A stretch of 64,000 bases of DNA from Buttiauxella sp. B2 (GCF_006376615.1 NZ_VEXQ01000001.1:186001-250000); one strand, 5' to 3'. Counted from the first letter of the stretch, positions 28,771-39,037 are shown. The notes: generated by a model from the letters alone, not told the origin. Numbers and translations: made by a program.

Positions 28771-28820
28771 TTCTCTACTCGGATGGAACGGTGACTGTTG
28801 GGGTTGTGTAGATGCAAACT

Positions 28821-28856
28821 GTGGCAAAAATAAAGGGCGTGGTTTCCCACGCCCTT
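28821..28856 (-). terminator. Intrinsic terminator after tyrS
   Basis: On the minus strand AAGGGCGTGG pairs with CCACGCCCTT (28833-28856) across GAAA, then TTTATTTTTG follows. It separates tyrS from pdxY. Confidence 0.88.
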
Positions 28857-28870
28857 CTGGTCATTCTTAA

Positions 28871-30145
28871 TTACTTCCAGCAAACGAGGCAGTAATTTTT
28901 CTTACCTCGACGCAGTAATGTGTAGCGATTGAACAAAATATCGCTGTCAGTAAAAATATACTCCGGATCAGACTGTTTCTCACCGTTGATGGTGATAGCG
29001 TTTTGCGCGATAGTTTTACGTGCCTGACCACGAGATGGTTGCAGTTCAGAGTCTACTAACGCCTGCTGTAAGTCAGCACCGCGATCCATTTCAACCATTG
29101 GTACGCCGTCTTGAGCCAGTTGCTCAAGGTCAGCTTCGGTTAAATCGCTCAGGTTGCCGTTAAACAGGCTGCTGGTAATACGCTTAGCGGCTTCCAGACC
29201 TTCTTCACCGTGAACCAAACGAGTCACCTGCTCAGCAAGCACGTATTGCGCACGTGGTGCAGTTCCACTGTTTTTATCTTCTTCTTCCAGCGCGTCGATT
29301 TCTTCGAGACTCATGAAAGTGAAGAATTTCAGGAAACGATACACATCGGAGTCAGCAGTGTTAATCCAGAACTGGTAGAACTTGTATGGGCTGGTTTTCT
29401 TCGGATCAAGCCATACTGCGCCACCTTCCGTTTTACCGAATTTGGTGCCATCAGATTTGGTGATCAACGGAACGGTCAGACCAAAAGCTTGTTGCTGATG
29501 CAAGCGGCGAGTCAAATCGATACCAGAAGTGATATTACCCCACTGGTCAGAACCACCAATTTGTAGAACCACACCATGCAGTTTATTCAGGCAGGCAAAG
29601 TCATAACCTTGCAGCAGGTTGTAGGAGAACTCGGTAAAGGAGATACCCACATCATCACGGTTCAGACGCTGTTTTACTGCTTCTTTGTTAATCATCTGGT
29701 TAACAGAGAAGTGTTTGCCAATATCACGCAGGAAGGTCAGAACACTCATTCCGCCAAACCAGTCGTAGTTGTTAGCAGCAATGGCCGAGTTTTCACCACA
29801 GTCAAAATCGAGGAACGGAGCAACCTGGCGGCGGATTTTTTCCACCCACTCTTGCACGGTATCTTCAGTGTTAAGTTTGCGTTCAACAGCTTTGAAACTA
29901 GGGTCACCAATCAGACCTGTTGCACCACCCACCAACGCAACCGGTTTATGACCCGCTTCCTGGAAGCGCTTCAGGCACAGTAGTGGAACCAGATGGCCCA
30001 AATGCAAGCTGTCAGCGGTAGGATCAAAGCCGCAATACAGAGCGATTGGCCCTTGTGCCAGTCGCTGTGCTAGCGCTTCTTCATCCGTTACCTGGGCGAC
30101 TAAGCCCCGCTCTTGCAATTGTTTTATCAAATTGATGCTCGCCAT
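28871..30145 (-). CDS. tyrS: Tyrosyl-tRNA synthetase
   Basis: TyrS charges tRNA-Tyr with tyrosine. The class I signatures are present: the HIGH-type HLGH in [11 protein letters not shown] near residue 45, and the KMSKS-type KFGKTEGG near residue 235. A C-terminal S4-like RNA-binding domain includes [19 protein letters not shown]. The 424 residues equal E. coli TyrS. I chose 30145, which has GGAG six bases upstream, rather than the ATG four codons earlier. It lies downstream of pdxH on the same strand, with a hairpin between them. Confidence 0.97.
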   Translation of the reverse strand: MASINLIKQLQERGLVAQVTDEEALAQRLAQGPIALYCGFDPTADSLHLGHLVPLLCLKRFQEAGHKPVALVGGATGLIGDPSFKAVERKLNTEDTVQEWVEKIRRQVAPFLDFDCGENSAIAANNYDWFGGMSVLTFLRDIGKHFSVNQMINKEAVKQRLNRDDVGISFTEFSYNLLQGYDFACLNKLHGVVLQIGGSDQWGNITSGIDLTRRLHQQQAFGLTVPLITKSDGTKFGKTEGGAVWLDPKKTSPYKFYQFWINTADSDVYRFLKFFTFMSLEEIDALEEEDKNSGTAPRAQYVLAEQVTRLVHGEEGLEAAKRITSSLFNGNLSDLTEADLEQLAQDGVPMVEMDRGADLQQALVDSELQPSRGQARKTIAQNAITINGEKQSDPEYIFTDSDILFNRYTLLRRGKKNYCLVCWK

Positions 30146-30238
30146 CAAATTCTCCATCTCTATACGACTGCACCTTTACCGGTACACGGCTTTTCGCCTG
30201 TTGGCGAAAGGAGTTAATTTCTTAGGGGACATAGAATA

Positions 30239-30268
30239 AAGCGCCAACACTCGGAGTGCCAGCGCTTA
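30239..30268 (-). terminator. Hairpin between pdxH and tyrS
   Basis: Arms AAGCGC and GCGCTT with an inner ACTC/GAGT pairing form an imperfect stem at 30239-30268. On the minus strand it is followed by TTTATTC. Termination may be partial, allowing some pdxH-tyrS readthrough as in E. coli. Confidence 0.6.
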
Positions 30269-30287
30269 AAACAACAAATCCCCCTTG

Positions 30288-30944
30288 TTATGGGGCCAGA
30301 CGGTCTATTTTCCAGGCATCGCCTTCGCGCTGGTATAAAAAACGATCGTGCAGACGATGTTCACCGCCCTGCCAGAATTCCATTTGTTCAATTGTTACGC
30401 GATACCCACCCCAGAAACTGGGTAATGGAATTTCGCCTTGTTGGAATTTCTGTTTCAACTCGAGGAATTTACTTTCCAGAATACCGCGCGCAGAAATGCG
30501 GCTGGATTGTTTTGAAACCCAGGCACCAATCTGGCTATCACGAGGACGGCTGTGGAAGTACTTCATCACTTCGAGTGTGGACAAACGTTCGGCAGTACCT
30601 TGCACCATCACCTGGCGGTCAAGCATATGCCATGGGAAATGTAGACTGATTCGAGGATTGTTTTCCAGATGATGCGCTTTACGTGAACCGAGGTTGGTAT
30701 AAAACACCAGTCCGCGTTCATCAAAGTGTTTCAGCAAAACAATGCGCTGATAAGGCTGCCCGTTTTCATCAACAGTTGCCACCACCATTGCGGTAGGGTC
30801 GGCAAGTTTTGCTTCGCAGGCCTGAGCTAACCAGCGTTCAAAAAGCGTCAACGGTTGTTCGGTAAGATCGTTGCGGCGCAGACCACCTTTGGTGTATTCA
30901 CGGCGCAAATGTGCAATTTGTTGCAAAGAGTCGTTATCAGACAT
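30288..30944 (-). CDS. pdxH: Pyridoxamine/pyridoxine 5'-phosphate oxidase
   Basis: PdxH is the FMN-dependent oxidase that makes pyridoxal 5'-phosphate, the last step of vitamin B6 synthesis. The FMN-binding [20 protein letters not shown] is near residue 67, with [12 protein letters not shown] after it. The substrate residues are in [18 protein letters not shown] and HRLHDRFLY near the C-terminus. The 218 residues equal the E. coli enzyme. It is transcribed leftward ahead of tyrS and pdxY, keeping the conserved grouping of B6 genes here. Confidence 0.97.
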   Translation of the reverse strand: MSDNDSLQQIAHLRREYTKGGLRRNDLTEQPLTLFERWLAQACEAKLADPTAMVVATVDENGQPYQRIVLLKHFDERGLVFYTNLGSRKAHHLENNPRISLHFPWHMLDRQVMVQGTAERLSTLEVMKYFHSRPRDSQIGAWVSKQSSRISARGILESKFLELKQKFQQGEIPLPSFWGGYRVTIEQMEFWQGGEHRLHDRFLYQREGDAWKIDRLAP

Positions 30945-31001
30945 GGCGTTACGTCAGGCTATCTTCAGGTGGAGCTATTGTGCGCTCCACCCTTCGAAAT
31001 C

Positions 31002-31325
31002 TCAACGTTTGGGATTTTGTAACTTACAATTGTCCAGGACTACAGTGTCTTTGCGGTAAACAGTAGCGGTGTCACCTTTCGACCAGAACACATAAACCCC
31101 ATCGGTATATCGGCTACCGGATGCAGACAAACCTTGAGTGAGTGACAAATATTCGTTGTCATAAACAAAGTTCACCATTTGTTTCTGGCTATTTTGTTTA
31201 ACGGTTAGTGGTTTTTCATCGCATTGATATTGCAGAGTATCTGTCTGCATGCGCTCAACAAAAGTGTTGTAGTAGCTGCATCCGGCTAGCATAAAAGGGA
31301 TAGTGGCAATCAGTAATTTTTTCAT
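31002..31325 (-). CDS. mliC: Membrane-bound lysozyme inhibitor MliC
   Basis: MliC is an outer-membrane lipoprotein that inhibits C-type lysozyme and so protects peptidoglycan. A lipoprotein signal ends in the lipobox LAGC (cysteine near residue 16). The mature part has the MliC motifs [10 protein letters not shown] and [17 protein letters not shown], whose serine/lysine face blocks the lysozyme active site. I chose the ATG at 31325 because AGGA lies seven bases upstream; the ATG two codons earlier (31331) is almost on top of that site. It has 107 residues (109 from the earlier start, as in E. coli). It lies between pdxH and anmK as usual. Confidence 0.94.
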   Translation of the reverse strand: MKKLLIATIPFMLAGCSYYNTFVERMQTDTLQYQCDEKPLTVKQNSQKQMVNFVYDNEYLSLTQGLSASGSRYTDGVYVFWSKGDTATVYRKDTVVLDNCKLQNPKR

Positions 31326-31414
31326 CTGCATGTCCTGAAGTTCTTCTTATTAGAGGGGATCATATCGTCCCCTATAACTTCAGTTTAGAGATTTAGTGCT
31401 CAATATTATTTCAG

Positions 31415-32539
31415 TTAACTCTGATTATGTAGCGGGTTGGCTGGAAAAATTGCACCAATGACGCTTGCAGCGGATGCGCCCGTCACCGAAGGCAAATTGC
31501 CGGGTAAACCTGAGAGTGTACGGTATGCAAGCCAGGCAAATGCCAACGCTTCCATATCATCTCCGCTGATGCCTGCCTCATCCGTCGTCGTGACTTCAAT
31601 GCCCGGCAGCAATCCGCCTAAACGCGCCATCAATAGTGGATTGCGGCTTCCGCCACCACACACCATCAAGCGTTCGCAACCACCGCTCAGTAAGACTTGT
31701 TCAGAAATAGTTACGGCAGTCAGCTCAGTCAGCGTTGCCTGGATATCTTCCCCAGCAAGGCCTGGGAATGCGGCCAGTTGGCGCTCAAGCCAGCCATAAT
31801 TAAAATATTCACGTCCAGTGCTTTTCGGTGCTGGCATCGCGAAATAAGGATCGCTCAGCATTTGCTGCAATAAAGGAATGATGACTTTACCGCTGCTCGC
31901 CCATTCGGCATCTTTGTCATACGCTTTCCCGCGCTGACGCCAGATCCACGCATCAATCAGCATATTTCCAGGCCCAGTATCGAAGCCGCGAACTGGCTGG
32001 TCAGGGATAAGCAATGATAGATTGGCTATCCCGCCAATATTAAGCACCATGCGGCGCTCAGTTGGATGAGCCAGCAAAGCATGATGAAATGCCGGAACGA
32101 GCGGGGCCCCTTGCCCTCCCAAAGCCATATCGCGGCGTCGGAAATCCCCTACTACCGTCACGCCAGTTCGCGCAACAATTTGATTGTTATCCCCAATTTG
32201 CAAGGTATGTGCCGCGTCACCTTGCGGTTCATGCCAGACGGTTTGCCCATGGCAACCGATGGCTGTGATGTCCGTATAAGTTAGCCCCTGTTGGGTCATC
32301 AATGTTTGTACGGCTTCGGCGAACAATTTCCCCAGTCGATTATCAAGCTGACCGAGTTGAGAAAGGGTTAATTGCTGCCCCTGGCAAATAGCAAGAATGG
32401 CATTTTTGATGTCTAAAGGAATGGGATGACTGTAACTTGCCTGCTGGGCAACAAGATGCTCATCAATCGCTGCCAGAACGACATCTATACCGTCCAGGCT
32501 GGTGCCTGACATCACACCGATATAACGCCCTGATTTCAT
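31415..32539 (-). CDS. anmK: Anhydro-N-acetylmuramic acid kinase
   Basis: AnmK phosphorylates and opens 1,6-anhydro-MurNAc to MurNAc-6-phosphate during peptidoglycan recycling in the cytoplasm. It is an ASKHA-fold kinase. The phosphate loop [13 protein letters not shown] is near residue 9, the [11 protein letters not shown] segment near 94, and the adenosine region [12 protein letters not shown] near 288. At 374 residues it is close to E. coli (369). AGGAG lies six bases before the ATG. It is divergent from slyB and sits next to mliC, which also concerns the cell wall. Confidence 0.96.
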   Translation of the reverse strand: MKSGRYIGVMSGTSLDGIDVVLAAIDEHLVAQQASYSHPIPLDIKNAILAICQGQQLTLSQLGQLDNRLGKLFAEAVQTLMTQQGLTYTDITAIGCHGQTVWHEPQGDAAHTLQIGDNNQIVARTGVTVVGDFRRRDMALGGQGAPLVPAFHHALLAHPTERRMVLNIGGIANLSLLIPDQPVRGFDTGPGNMLIDAWIWRQRGKAYDKDAEWASSGKVIIPLLQQMLSDPYFAMPAPKSTGREYFNYGWLERQLAAFPGLAGEDIQATLTELTAVTISEQVLLSGGCERLMVCGGGSRNPLLMARLGGLLPGIEVTTTDEAGISGDDMEALAFAWLAYRTLSGLPGNLPSVTGASAASVIGAIFPANPLHNQS

Positions 32540-32678
32540 CTGTTACTCCTTTTGACTTGCCAAATTGGGGAATTAACTCCCCCATAAACTAGCATTCAAT
32601 GCGATGATTAATGAATAATTTTAGTAAAAATACGCCGCAAAATGCGATTAAGAATGTTGCCATCACTTAACTGTAAAT

Positions 32679-32713
32679 GGTTTAAGCCTGGTTAAAACAA
32701 GCTTTTTTAATAT
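32679..32713 (+). promoter_or_regulatory. PhoP box and -10 of slyB
   Basis: GGTTTA (32679-32684), five bases, then GGTTAA (32690-32695) form the direct-repeat PhoP box. A -10-like TAATAT lies at 32708-32713, twelve bases further, the spacing usual for PhoP-activated promoters. slyB is PhoPQ-controlled in E. coli and Salmonella. Confidence 0.75.
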
Positions 32714-32823
32714 GTGTGCGATAATACGTCTGAACTAATGTTAAATTCAGAACCTAAATACCATATAATTTAGCCATGAAGGATGCTCAGTTGGGCGTTT
32801 CAAAGTGTTCAGGAGAGTCACAA

Positions 32824-33291
32824 ATGATTTCACGTATACTGGCAGTTTCGTTAGTTGGGTTAACTTTGGCTGGTTGCAGCAATACAAGTTCACTTTCAGG
32901 TGATGTGTACAACGCCTCTGATGCCAAACAAGTGCAAAGTGTAACCTACGGTACGTTGGTTTCTACTCGTCCGGTCCAAATTCAAGCTGGCGATGACTCA
33001 AACGTGATGGGTGCGATTGGTGGTGCCGTACTGGGTGGTTTCCTGGGTAACACTGTTGGTGGTGGCACAGGTCGTTCACTGGCTACAGCAGCAGGTGCAG
33101 TAGCAGGTGGCGTCGCGGGTCAGAGTGTTCAGGGCGCAATGAATAAAACTCAGGGTGTTGAGCTGGAAATCCGTAAAGACGATGGCAACACTATTCTGGT
33201 CGTACAGAAACAAGGTGACACCAAGTTCTCTGCTGGTCAGCGTGTGAGAATTGCCAGCAATGGTAGCCAAACTACCGTCTCACCAAATTAA
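32824..33291 (+). CDS. slyB: Outer-membrane lipoprotein SlyB
   Basis: SlyB is a small outer-membrane lipoprotein induced by PhoPQ under low magnesium and envelope stress, where it stabilises the outer membrane. The signal peptide ends in the lipobox LAGC (Cys near residue 18). A glycine-rich segment GAIGGAVLGGFLGNTVGGGT forms the Gly-zipper region, with a C-terminal domain from about residue 100. The 155 residues equal E. coli SlyB. The ATG at 32824 follows AGGAG by eight bases. Terminator and slyA follow convergently. Confidence 0.96.
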   Translation: MISRILAVSLVGLTLAGCSNTSSLSGDVYNASDAKQVQSVTYGTLVSTRPVQIQAGDDSNVMGAIGGAVLGGFLGNTVGGGTGRSLATAAGAVAGGVAGQSVQGAMNKTQGVELEIRKDDGNTILVVQKQGDTKFSAGQRVRIASNGSQTTVSPN

Positions 33292-33297
33292 TAAATA

Positions 33298-33331
33298 CGG
33301 GGTGACTTGTTTGCAAGATCACCCCGATTTT
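33298..33331. terminator. Terminator between slyB and slyA
   Basis: CGGGGTGA-CTTG (33298-33309) pairs with CAAG-A-TCACCCCG (33314-33326), followed by ATTTTCG. It sits between convergent genes. Confidence 0.82.
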
Positions 33332-33383
33332 CGTTTGCTTTAGCTGTGCACACCGCAACAGAACGACTCTATTAAAATCTAAT

Positions 33384-33824
33384 TTATTCTTTCGTCTGTA
33401 ATTGAACGATATTCTGTTCCAGCCGGTTAATCAGGTTAAGCAGCAGCGCCTGCTCATCGGAACTGATACCCAACAAAATCTCATTACGCGTCTTTTTGAT
33501 AACCGTTTCCATCTCATTGATGATGGGCTCAGCACGCTCTGTGAGTTTAATGCGCTTCGCTCTACGATCATTCGCGCAGGTTTGACGCGAAATGAGCCCT
33601 TTCTCTTCAAGCTGATCAAGCGTCCTGACCAATGACGGTTGCTCTATGCCAATCGCTTTCGCCAACTGAATCTGTGACTGTTCTGGCGGTAACTGGTGAA
33701 TATTGTGCAGCGTTACCCAGTGAGTCTGTGTCAATTCCAGAGGTTTCAGGCGATGGTCAATCAGAGCACGCCAAATGCGCACCAACCGTGCCAGATCTGA
33801 TCCTAATGGCGATTCCAATTTCAT
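33384..33824 (-). CDS. slyA: MarR-family regulator SlyA
   Basis: SlyA is a dimeric winged-helix regulator of the MarR family that counters H-NS and controls envelope, virulence and efflux genes. The recognition helix is in [17 protein letters not shown] (about residues 59-75), followed by the wing with [12 protein letters not shown]. Length is 146 residues (E. coli 144). The ATG at 33824 touches AAGGAG with no spacer, whereas the TTG two codons later (33818) has the ideal six-base spacing, so TTG is the likely true start. A perfect SlyA box lies just upstream, implying autoregulation. It is divergent from ydhIJK. Confidence 0.96.
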   Translation of the reverse strand: MKLESPLGSDLARLVRIWRALIDHRLKPLELTQTHWVTLHNIHQLPPEQSQIQLAKAIGIEQPSLVRTLDQLEEKGLISRQTCANDRRAKRIKLTERAEPIINEMETVIKKTRNEILLGISSDEQALLLNLINRLEQNIVQLQTKE

Positions 33825-33834
33825 CTCCTTATAA

Positions 33835-33846
33835 TTAGCTTGCTAA
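33835..33846. promoter_or_regulatory. SlyA operator in the slyA promoter region
   Basis: TTAGCTTGCTAA is, on the minus strand, exactly the published SlyA consensus TTAGCAAGCTAA. It lies 11 bp before the slyA ATG and may also affect the divergent ydhIJK promoter. Confidence 0.8.
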
Positions 33847-33907
33847 CTTATTATACTGATTTTAAACTATTGTGCAGGCTTTAATTGAAAAAACAAAATC
33901 CTTATTT

Positions 33908-33935
33908 TTGCTGATGTTATGCAACCAGCTATACT
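33908..33935 (+). promoter_or_regulatory. Candidate promoter of ydhIJK
   Basis: TTGCTG (33908-33913) and TATACT (33930-33935) with a 16-bp spacer fit a sigma-70 promoter about 65 bp before the ydhI start. Confidence 0.5.
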
Positions 33936-33999
33936 TTTAGTTTACAACTAAGTCAGGGGAAACGGCAGTCATCCCCGGTATTTTAAAGGATTATCTGAC

Positions 34000-34236
34000 G
34001 TGAGCTTCAATTTTATGACATCAGGCCTTCCTCTCCAGGACCTGGTTGTCGGTGCAACTATCTATTTCCCTCCTCTTTTTAAAGCGGTTTTCGTTGGCTT
34101 TTTTATCTGGCTCATCCTGCATCATCTGCTGCGCGACTGGATGTATTCCGGCGAAATCTGGCATCCGACATTAATGGATCTGTCATTATTTTCGCTGTCT
34201 ATCAGCGCAGGGCTTGTAATTCTGGTGGTGTGGTAA
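34000..34236 (+). CDS. ydhI: Small membrane protein YdhI (DUF1656)
   Basis: YdhI is a 78-residue DUF1656 membrane protein with two hydrophobic helices; such proteins accompany HlyD/FUSC-type efflux pairs, like AaeX with AaeAB. The start is a GTG at 34000 with AAGGA about nine bases upstream. This gives exactly the E. coli length and the conserved GLPLQDLVVGATIYFPP, so I prefer it over the ATG five codons later. It is the first gene of ydhI-ydhJ-ydhK, four bases before ydhJ. Confidence 0.9.
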   Translation: MSFNFMTSGLPLQDLVVGATIYFPPLFKAVFVGFFIWLILHHLLRDWMYSGEIWHPTLMDLSLFSLSISAGLVILVVW

Positions 34237-34240
34237 AAGC

Positions 34241-35098
34241 ATGAACATGAAAACAATAAAGTACTTTTCAACGCTACTGATATTCGTCGTGGCCATAATT
34301 GTTGCCTGGTTGTTATGGAATTATTACATGCAATCTCCCTGGACGCGAGACGGTAAAGTGCGGGCAGAGCAAGTCAGCATTACGCCACAAGTGTCGGGAA
34401 CGATAACTCAGCTGAATATTGAAGATAACCAGTTTGTCAAAGCGGGCACCGTTTTGTTCACTATTGATGTAACGCCCTACCACATTGCGCAGCTCAATGC
34501 AGAAGCGCAATTAGCTCAGGCGCAATCTGAACAGGGAAAAGCCAGTAATGAAGCGAATCGCCGCAGAAATTTACCCCACAACTATATTTCTGCTGAAGAT
34601 ATGGATACCGCGAATATAAATGTCAAAGCGGCACAGGCTGCAGTAAAAGCAGCCGAGGCAACGCTTGAGCAAGCGAAATGGCAAATAACCCAAACCACTG
34701 TTACCGCACCAGTCGATGGTTGGGTCACCAATCTATCAACGCGTACAGGTAACTATGCCACCGTCGGGCAACCTGTATTTGCACTGGTCGACAGCCACTC
34801 TTTTTACGTGGTGGGTTACTTTGAAGAAACGAAACTTCGCCACATCCAACCCGGAGATGCCACGCAAATCGTTCTGTACAGCGGCCATCAGCCATTAACT
34901 GGCAAAGTGCAAAGTATTGGTCGTGCCATATACGACCAGAGCGTGGAAAGTGATAGCAATTTAGTCCCCGATATCAAGCCCAATGTTCCGTGGGTACGTC
35001 TTGCGCAGCGCGTACCAGTACGCATTAAGTTAGATGAAATTCCACAAGGGATTACTCTGGTTTCCGGCACCACCTGCACCGTTTCAATTAAAAACTGA
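34241..35098 (+). CDS. ydhJ: HlyD-family efflux adaptor YdhJ
   Basis: YdhJ is a periplasmic adaptor anchored by one N-terminal helix (about residues 9-28). The lipoyl-like half motifs flank a coiled coil: [20 protein letters not shown] near 36, a helical Ala/Gln-rich stretch to about residue 150, then [18 protein letters not shown]. The protein resembles AaeA and would link the inner-membrane pump YdhK to an outer-membrane channel. Its 285 residues equal E. coli YdhJ. The substrate is not known. It ends eight bases before ydhK. Confidence 0.93.
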   Translation: MNMKTIKYFSTLLIFVVAIIVAWLLWNYYMQSPWTRDGKVRAEQVSITPQVSGTITQLNIEDNQFVKAGTVLFTIDVTPYHIAQLNAEAQLAQAQSEQGKASNEANRRRNLPHNYISAEDMDTANINVKAAQAAVKAAEATLEQAKWQITQTTVTAPVDGWVTNLSTRTGNYATVGQPVFALVDSHSFYVVGYFEETKLRHIQPGDATQIVLYSGHQPLTGKVQSIGRAIYDQSVESDSNLVPDIKPNVPWVRLAQRVPVRIKLDEIPQGITLVSGTTCTVSIKN

Positions 35099-35106
35099 CG
35101 CCGCTG

Positions 35107-37128
35107 ATGAGACTCTCTGCATTGTCATGGCGAAATACCCCCTGGGGAAAAGCAAATCCGGGACAATGGCGCTATGCACTGCGTAATGCCATTGCGATGT
35201 GTCTCGCATTAACCATTGCTTATTATCTCAATTTAGATGAGCCGTACTGGGCGATGACATCAGCGGCGGTTGTTAGTTTCCCGACTGTGGGTGGTGTAGT
35301 CAGTAAAAGCCTTGGTCGTATTGTAGGCAGCCTGATTGGCGCCATGGCTTCGCTAATTATTGCGGGAAATACCCTAAACGACCCTTGGTTATTTACCTTT
35401 GCAATGGCGTCCTGGCTGGCGCTTTGTACCTGGAGCTCCAGCCATTTTCAGAACAACGTGGCATATGCCTTTATGCTGGCGGGTTACACCGCGGCGATCA
35501 TTGCTTTCCCGATGGTCAACACCATCGATACCACCCAACTGTGGGATATCACCCAAGCGCGTGTATGCGAAGTTATCGTGGGGATTTTGAGTGGTGCTTT
35601 TATGATGATGGTGCTGCCCAGCACATCCGACGGCACCGCCCTTCTTACTGCGCTTCGCAACATGCACGCCCGGTTGTTAGAACACGCTGCAATGTTGTGG
35701 AAACCTGAAACCACCGATGCGATTCGTACCGCGCATGAAGGTGTTATCGGGCAAATCTTGACAATGAACCTGTTAAGAATTCAGGCGTTCTGGAGCCACT
35801 ATCGTTTTCGCCGCCAGAACAATTTGCTCAATTATTTAATTCATCAGCAACTCCGCCTGACCAGCGTGATTTCCAGCCTGCGACGTATGCTAATGAACTG
35901 GCCTAATCCGCCTGAAAATTTATGGCCTGTTCTTGATGCACTAATCAAAGAGCTTGCGCGGGAAGATACCCATAAATACACCGTCGCTAAGCTATTACAA
36001 CAAATTGCACCAGGACCCGAAGATGATTACCGCCATCAGGCATTCTGGCTTCGCCTGCGCTATTTTTGCTGGTTGTATCTCAACAGTACTCGTTGGTTGC
36101 GCGAGCTGGAAAACGCCACGCCGGTGTCAGAACTGACGCCACCAAAAACTGCGCCGTTAGCACGTCATACGGATACCACAGAAGCGTTATGGAGCGCTTT
36201 GCGAACCTTTTGCGTGATAACCGTGACGGGTGCCTGGTGCATCAACACACAATGGGAAAGCGGAAGTGGTGCTTTGTCACTGGCGGCAATCAGTTGTGTG
36301 CTTTATTCGTCCGTACCTTCACCGCTGAATTCGCTTACGTTACTGATGCGTACATTGTTATGGCTATCAGTCTTCAGCTTCCTGGTTAAATTTGGCCTGA
36401 TGGTACAAATTACCGATCTTTGGCAATTCCTGATTTTCTTATTACCGCTACTAGCAACAATGCAATTGCTGAAACTGCAACAGCCTAAATTTGCCTGCCT
36501 ATGGGGGCAGCTAATTGTTTTCATGGGCTCATTTGTTGCAGTCACCAATCCACCCGTTTATGACTTTGCCGATTTTCTTAATGATAATCTGGCAAAAATG
36601 CTTGGCGTCGGGCTTTCCTGGGTTGCGTTTTCAGTTCTGCGCCCGGGTTCCGACAAACGAAAAAGCCGCCGTCATATCCGGGCATTGCGTCGCGGTTTCG
36701 TCGACCAATTGAGCCATAAACCTCAACACTCTGAGCACCAGTTCGAATCATTGGTTTATCACCATATTAGCCAGCTCAGTAACAGTAAAGACGAAGTGGC
36801 ACGCCGTTGGCTGCTGCGGTGGGGGGTGGTGCTGCTTAACTGCTCGCATGTGGTGTGGCAATTGCGCAGTTGGGAAACTCGCTCGGACCCGCTTTCTCAG
36901 GTGCGCGATGTGTGCATTCATACCCTGAGGGATGTGATGAGTGAACGTGGTGTTCAGCAACGTTCTTTAGCGGCGACTTTGCAAGAATTGCAGCGGATGT
37001 CAGAAACACTTGCGCATCATCATAATCCGGCAGCTCGTGAACTTGCTGGGATTATCTGGCGGCTCTATTGTTCGCTTTCACAACTAGAACAAGCGCCACC
37101 TGCCGGAACACTGGCAGGCAGCCATTGA
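35107..37128 (+). CDS. ydhK: FUSC-family efflux protein YdhK
   Basis: YdhK is a 673-residue inner-membrane protein of the FUSC/aromatic-acid exporter family (E. coli 670). It has two hydrophobic blocks of about six helices each, near residues 20-170 and 360-500, each followed by a soluble domain. The N-terminal [18 protein letters not shown] is typical. It is the pump of the ydhIJK tripartite-like system, whose substrate is unassigned. Its stop is only two bases from the sodC stop on the other strand, leaving no room for a separate terminator. Confidence 0.94.
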   Translation: MRLSALSWRNTPWGKANPGQWRYALRNAIAMCLALTIAYYLNLDEPYWAMTSAAVVSFPTVGGVVSKSLGRIVGSLIGAMASLIIAGNTLNDPWLFTFAMASWLALCTWSSSHFQNNVAYAFMLAGYTAAIIAFPMVNTIDTTQLWDITQARVCEVIVGILSGAFMMMVLPSTSDGTALLTALRNMHARLLEHAAMLWKPETTDAIRTAHEGVIGQILTMNLLRIQAFWSHYRFRRQNNLLNYLIHQQLRLTSVISSLRRMLMNWPNPPENLWPVLDALIKELAREDTHKYTVAKLLQQIAPGPEDDYRHQAFWLRLRYFCWLYLNSTRWLRELENATPVSELTPPKTAPLARHTDTTEALWSALRTFCVITVTGAWCINTQWESGSGALSLAAISCVLYSSVPSPLNSLTLLMRTLLWLSVFSFLVKFGLMVQITDLWQFLIFLLPLLATMQLLKLQQPKFACLWGQLIVFMGSFVAVTNPPVYDFADFLNDNLAKMLGVGLSWVAFSVLRPGSDKRKSRRHIRALRRGFVDQLSHKPQHSEHQFESLVYHHISQLSNSKDEVARRWLLRWGVVLLNCSHVVWQLRSWETRSDPLSQVRDVCIHTLRDVMSERGVQQRSLAATLQELQRMSETLAHHHNPAARELAGIIWRLYCSLSQLEQAPPAGTLAGSH

Positions 37129-37130
37129 GT

Positions 37131-37652
37131 TTATGGAATCACACCGCAAACATAACGTGCTCCGCCACCGCCAAGCGGTTTCGGTTGATCGGACATATTA
37201 TCGCCATCAACATGCACCATAAGTGCTCGACCTTTTACTTGCGCGAGCGTTTTCAGGCGCGGTGCGGTAACAGGTTCGGTGGCACTTCCGTCGTTATCGA
37301 CAACCAGCACGGGCAAATCACCTAAATGCCCCACACCCATCGGCCCCATGTGTTTGCCAGTGTGCTCAGGGTCAAAATGGCCGCCAGCCGCCTCGGCCGC
37401 AGAGGGTTTACCTGCTTTCATTCCGGGTTCGCAACTGCCATTAGTATGAACATGAAAACCATGCTCACCTGGAGGAAGGGTTCGAAGATCGGGGGCAAAT
37501 ACTAGCCCTTTATCAGTTTCGGTGATTTTCACGGTACCAAGAGAATGACCAATCCCCTTAGGTGTGACGAGATTCATTTGAACTTCGGTACTGGCAGCCT
37601 GAACAGCCGCGCAGCTAAATAGCGTGAGAAATGCCAGACTCATTCGCTTCAT
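37131..37652 (-). CDS. sodC: Periplasmic Cu,Zn superoxide dismutase
   Basis: SodC removes superoxide in the periplasm. A signal peptide ends at AVQAA near residue 19. Copper ligands are in GFHVHTNGSC (two His), GGHFDPE, and the C-terminal HVDGDN. The zinc site lies in the region of HTGKHMGPMGVGHLGD, and the disulfide joins the cysteine of GSCEPG to the C-terminal YVCGVI. I chose 37652, which follows a strong GGGAGGT, giving 173 residues as in E. coli; 24 unconserved codons are open upstream. It lies next to ydhF as in K-12. Confidence 0.96.
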   Translation of the reverse strand: MKRMSLAFLTLFSCAAVQAASTEVQMNLVTPKGIGHSLGTVKITETDKGLVFAPDLRTLPPGEHGFHVHTNGSCEPGMKAGKPSAAEAAGGHFDPEHTGKHMGPMGVGHLGDLPVLVVDNDGSATEPVTAPRLKTLAQVKGRALMVHVDGDNMSDQPKPLGGGGARYVCGVIP

Positions 37653-37733
37653 ATTACCTCCCGGATTCACTTTTACCCTGTTAAGCATAGGCCAGCCAGG
37701 GTAATTCCTCCGGGAGATAACCATTTTTGCTCG

Positions 37734-38630
37734 TTAAGGCACGTCGTAACCTAATGCGGCTCTACGAATACGGAACCACTGTTGGCGGCTCATATCAAGG
37801 CTGAGTGCATGAATCGCAGAACGTACACGTTCGATTTTACCGGAACCGATGATAGGTAATGGTTTAGATGGCAACCGCATAACCCACGCATAAACCACCT
37901 GATCGATAGTTTCAGCACCAATTTCATTTGCTACCGCTTGCAGCTCATCGCGCAGCGGCTGGAACGCCTCATCATTAAACAGACTACCGCCGCCCAGGCA
38001 TGACCACGCCATTGGATGAACACGCAACTGCTGACACTGATCCAGCGTACCATCCAAAATTGTTGGCTGATGTACCGGTGATATTTCTACTTGATTGGTA
38101 GCCAGCGTGAAAGGCAGACGTGATTGCAATAACGCAAACTGCGCAGGAGTAAAGTTTGATACACCAAAGTGGCGCACTTTGCCGCTTTGGTGCAGCGTGG
38201 TAAACGCTTCAGCCACTTCGTCGGCATCCATTAACGGATCAGGGCGATGAATAAGCAGTAAATCAAGATAGTCCGTCGCCAGTTTCTGAAGCGATGCTTC
38301 CGCGCTGCTGATAATGTGTGATTTGTCGGTAATGTAATGACCCAATGCGTGGCCTGGCTTCGCAGTAGTCGCAATCCCACACTTAGTGACAATTTCCATT
38401 TTCTGGCGCATATGCGGTACCAAACGCATTGCATCGCCGAAAGCCTCTTCGCACTGATAGCCTCCATAGATATCAGCGTGGTCAGCGGTGGTAATGCCCA
38501 ACTCGACATGCTCTTCAATAAAGCTGGCCAGTTGACGAGCAGACATATTCCACTCCATCAAACGCCAATACCCCATTACCAAGCGTGAAAACTCTGGTCC
38601 CTGCGGGGAAATCGTAATGCGCTGTACCAT
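37734..38630 (-). CDS. ydhF: Aldo-keto reductase YdhF
   Basis: YdhF is a NADPH-dependent aldo-keto reductase of unassigned substrate. The catalytic tetrad is visible in order: Asp and Tyr in TADHADIYGGYQCEEAFG (about residues 49-65), Lys in EIVTKCG near 84, and His in LLLIHRPDP near 130. NADPH-binding residues are in PIIGSGKIERVRSA near 262. At 298 residues it equals the E. coli protein. A GAGGAC stands upstream. It lies 81 bp before sodC on the same strand and may be cotranscribed with it. Confidence 0.95.
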   Translation of the reverse strand: MVQRITISPQGPEFSRLVMGYWRLMEWNMSARQLASFIEEHVELGITTADHADIYGGYQCEEAFGDAMRLVPHMRQKMEIVTKCGIATTAKPGHALGHYITDKSHIISSAEASLQKLATDYLDLLLIHRPDPLMDADEVAEAFTTLHQSGKVRHFGVSNFTPAQFALLQSRLPFTLATNQVEISPVHQPTILDGTLDQCQQLRVHPMAWSCLGGGSLFNDEAFQPLRDELQAVANEIGAETIDQVVYAWVMRLPSKPLPIIGSGKIERVRSAIHALSLDMSRQQWFRIRRAALGYDVP

Positions 38631-38687
38631 AAATGCTGTCCTCAGTAATAAACGAATTCTGCGACTGAGTATAACGGCATCAAAGAA

Positions 38688-38927
38688 TTAAAAAAGTGAG
38701 GGTTGTTGCGGTTCTTCGGGGGGTGTTGACTTGTTCGCGCGTAATTTACGCATTAATCGCTGGCGGCATAACCGCAGCACTTCTTGTTTTTGCCCATCAC
38801 TCAATTGCTGCCACTGAAAACGCTCATCGCGACTGCGCATACAGCCACGGCAAAAGCCGCGTTCATCAGACTGACAGATCCCACGGCATGGGCTTTGAAT
38901 CGGGAAAAACTCTAGCTGTTCAGACAC
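38688..38927 (-). CDS. ydhL: DUF1289 protein YdhL
   Basis: YdhL is a 79-residue protein of the DUF1289 family. The conserved cysteines SPCRGICQSDERGFCRGCMRS (Cys near residues 13, 17, 25, 28) suggest metal binding. A basic, helical C-terminal part follows. The start is a GTG at 38927 preceded by GAGGT; the length equals E. coli YdhL. No function is established. In E. coli the neighbour upstream is nemR, but here an eptA-family gene is placed between them. Confidence 0.92.
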   Translation of the reverse strand: MSEQLEFFPIQSPCRGICQSDERGFCRGCMRSRDERFQWQQLSDGQKQEVLRLCRQRLMRKLRANKSTPPEEPQQPSLF

Positions 38928-39020
38928 CCTCTGACCTCACTTGCAACGTTGCTTCAATTGAAGCTCGACATACCCAATGTTGCAAGCAAAACGGTCAATA
39001 ATCTTAAACTTGTCTCGATA

Positions 39021-39037
39021 GTTAAGGTTCACCTAAT
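39021..39037 (+). promoter_or_regulatory. PmrA(BasR)-like box upstream of eptA-family gene
   Basis: GTTAAG, five bases GTTCA, then CCTAAT resembles the PmrA direct repeat CTTAAG-N5-CTTAAT. It lies 40-56 bp before the transferase start, a suitable place for activation. Two positions differ from consensus, so this is a candidate only. Confidence 0.5.
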
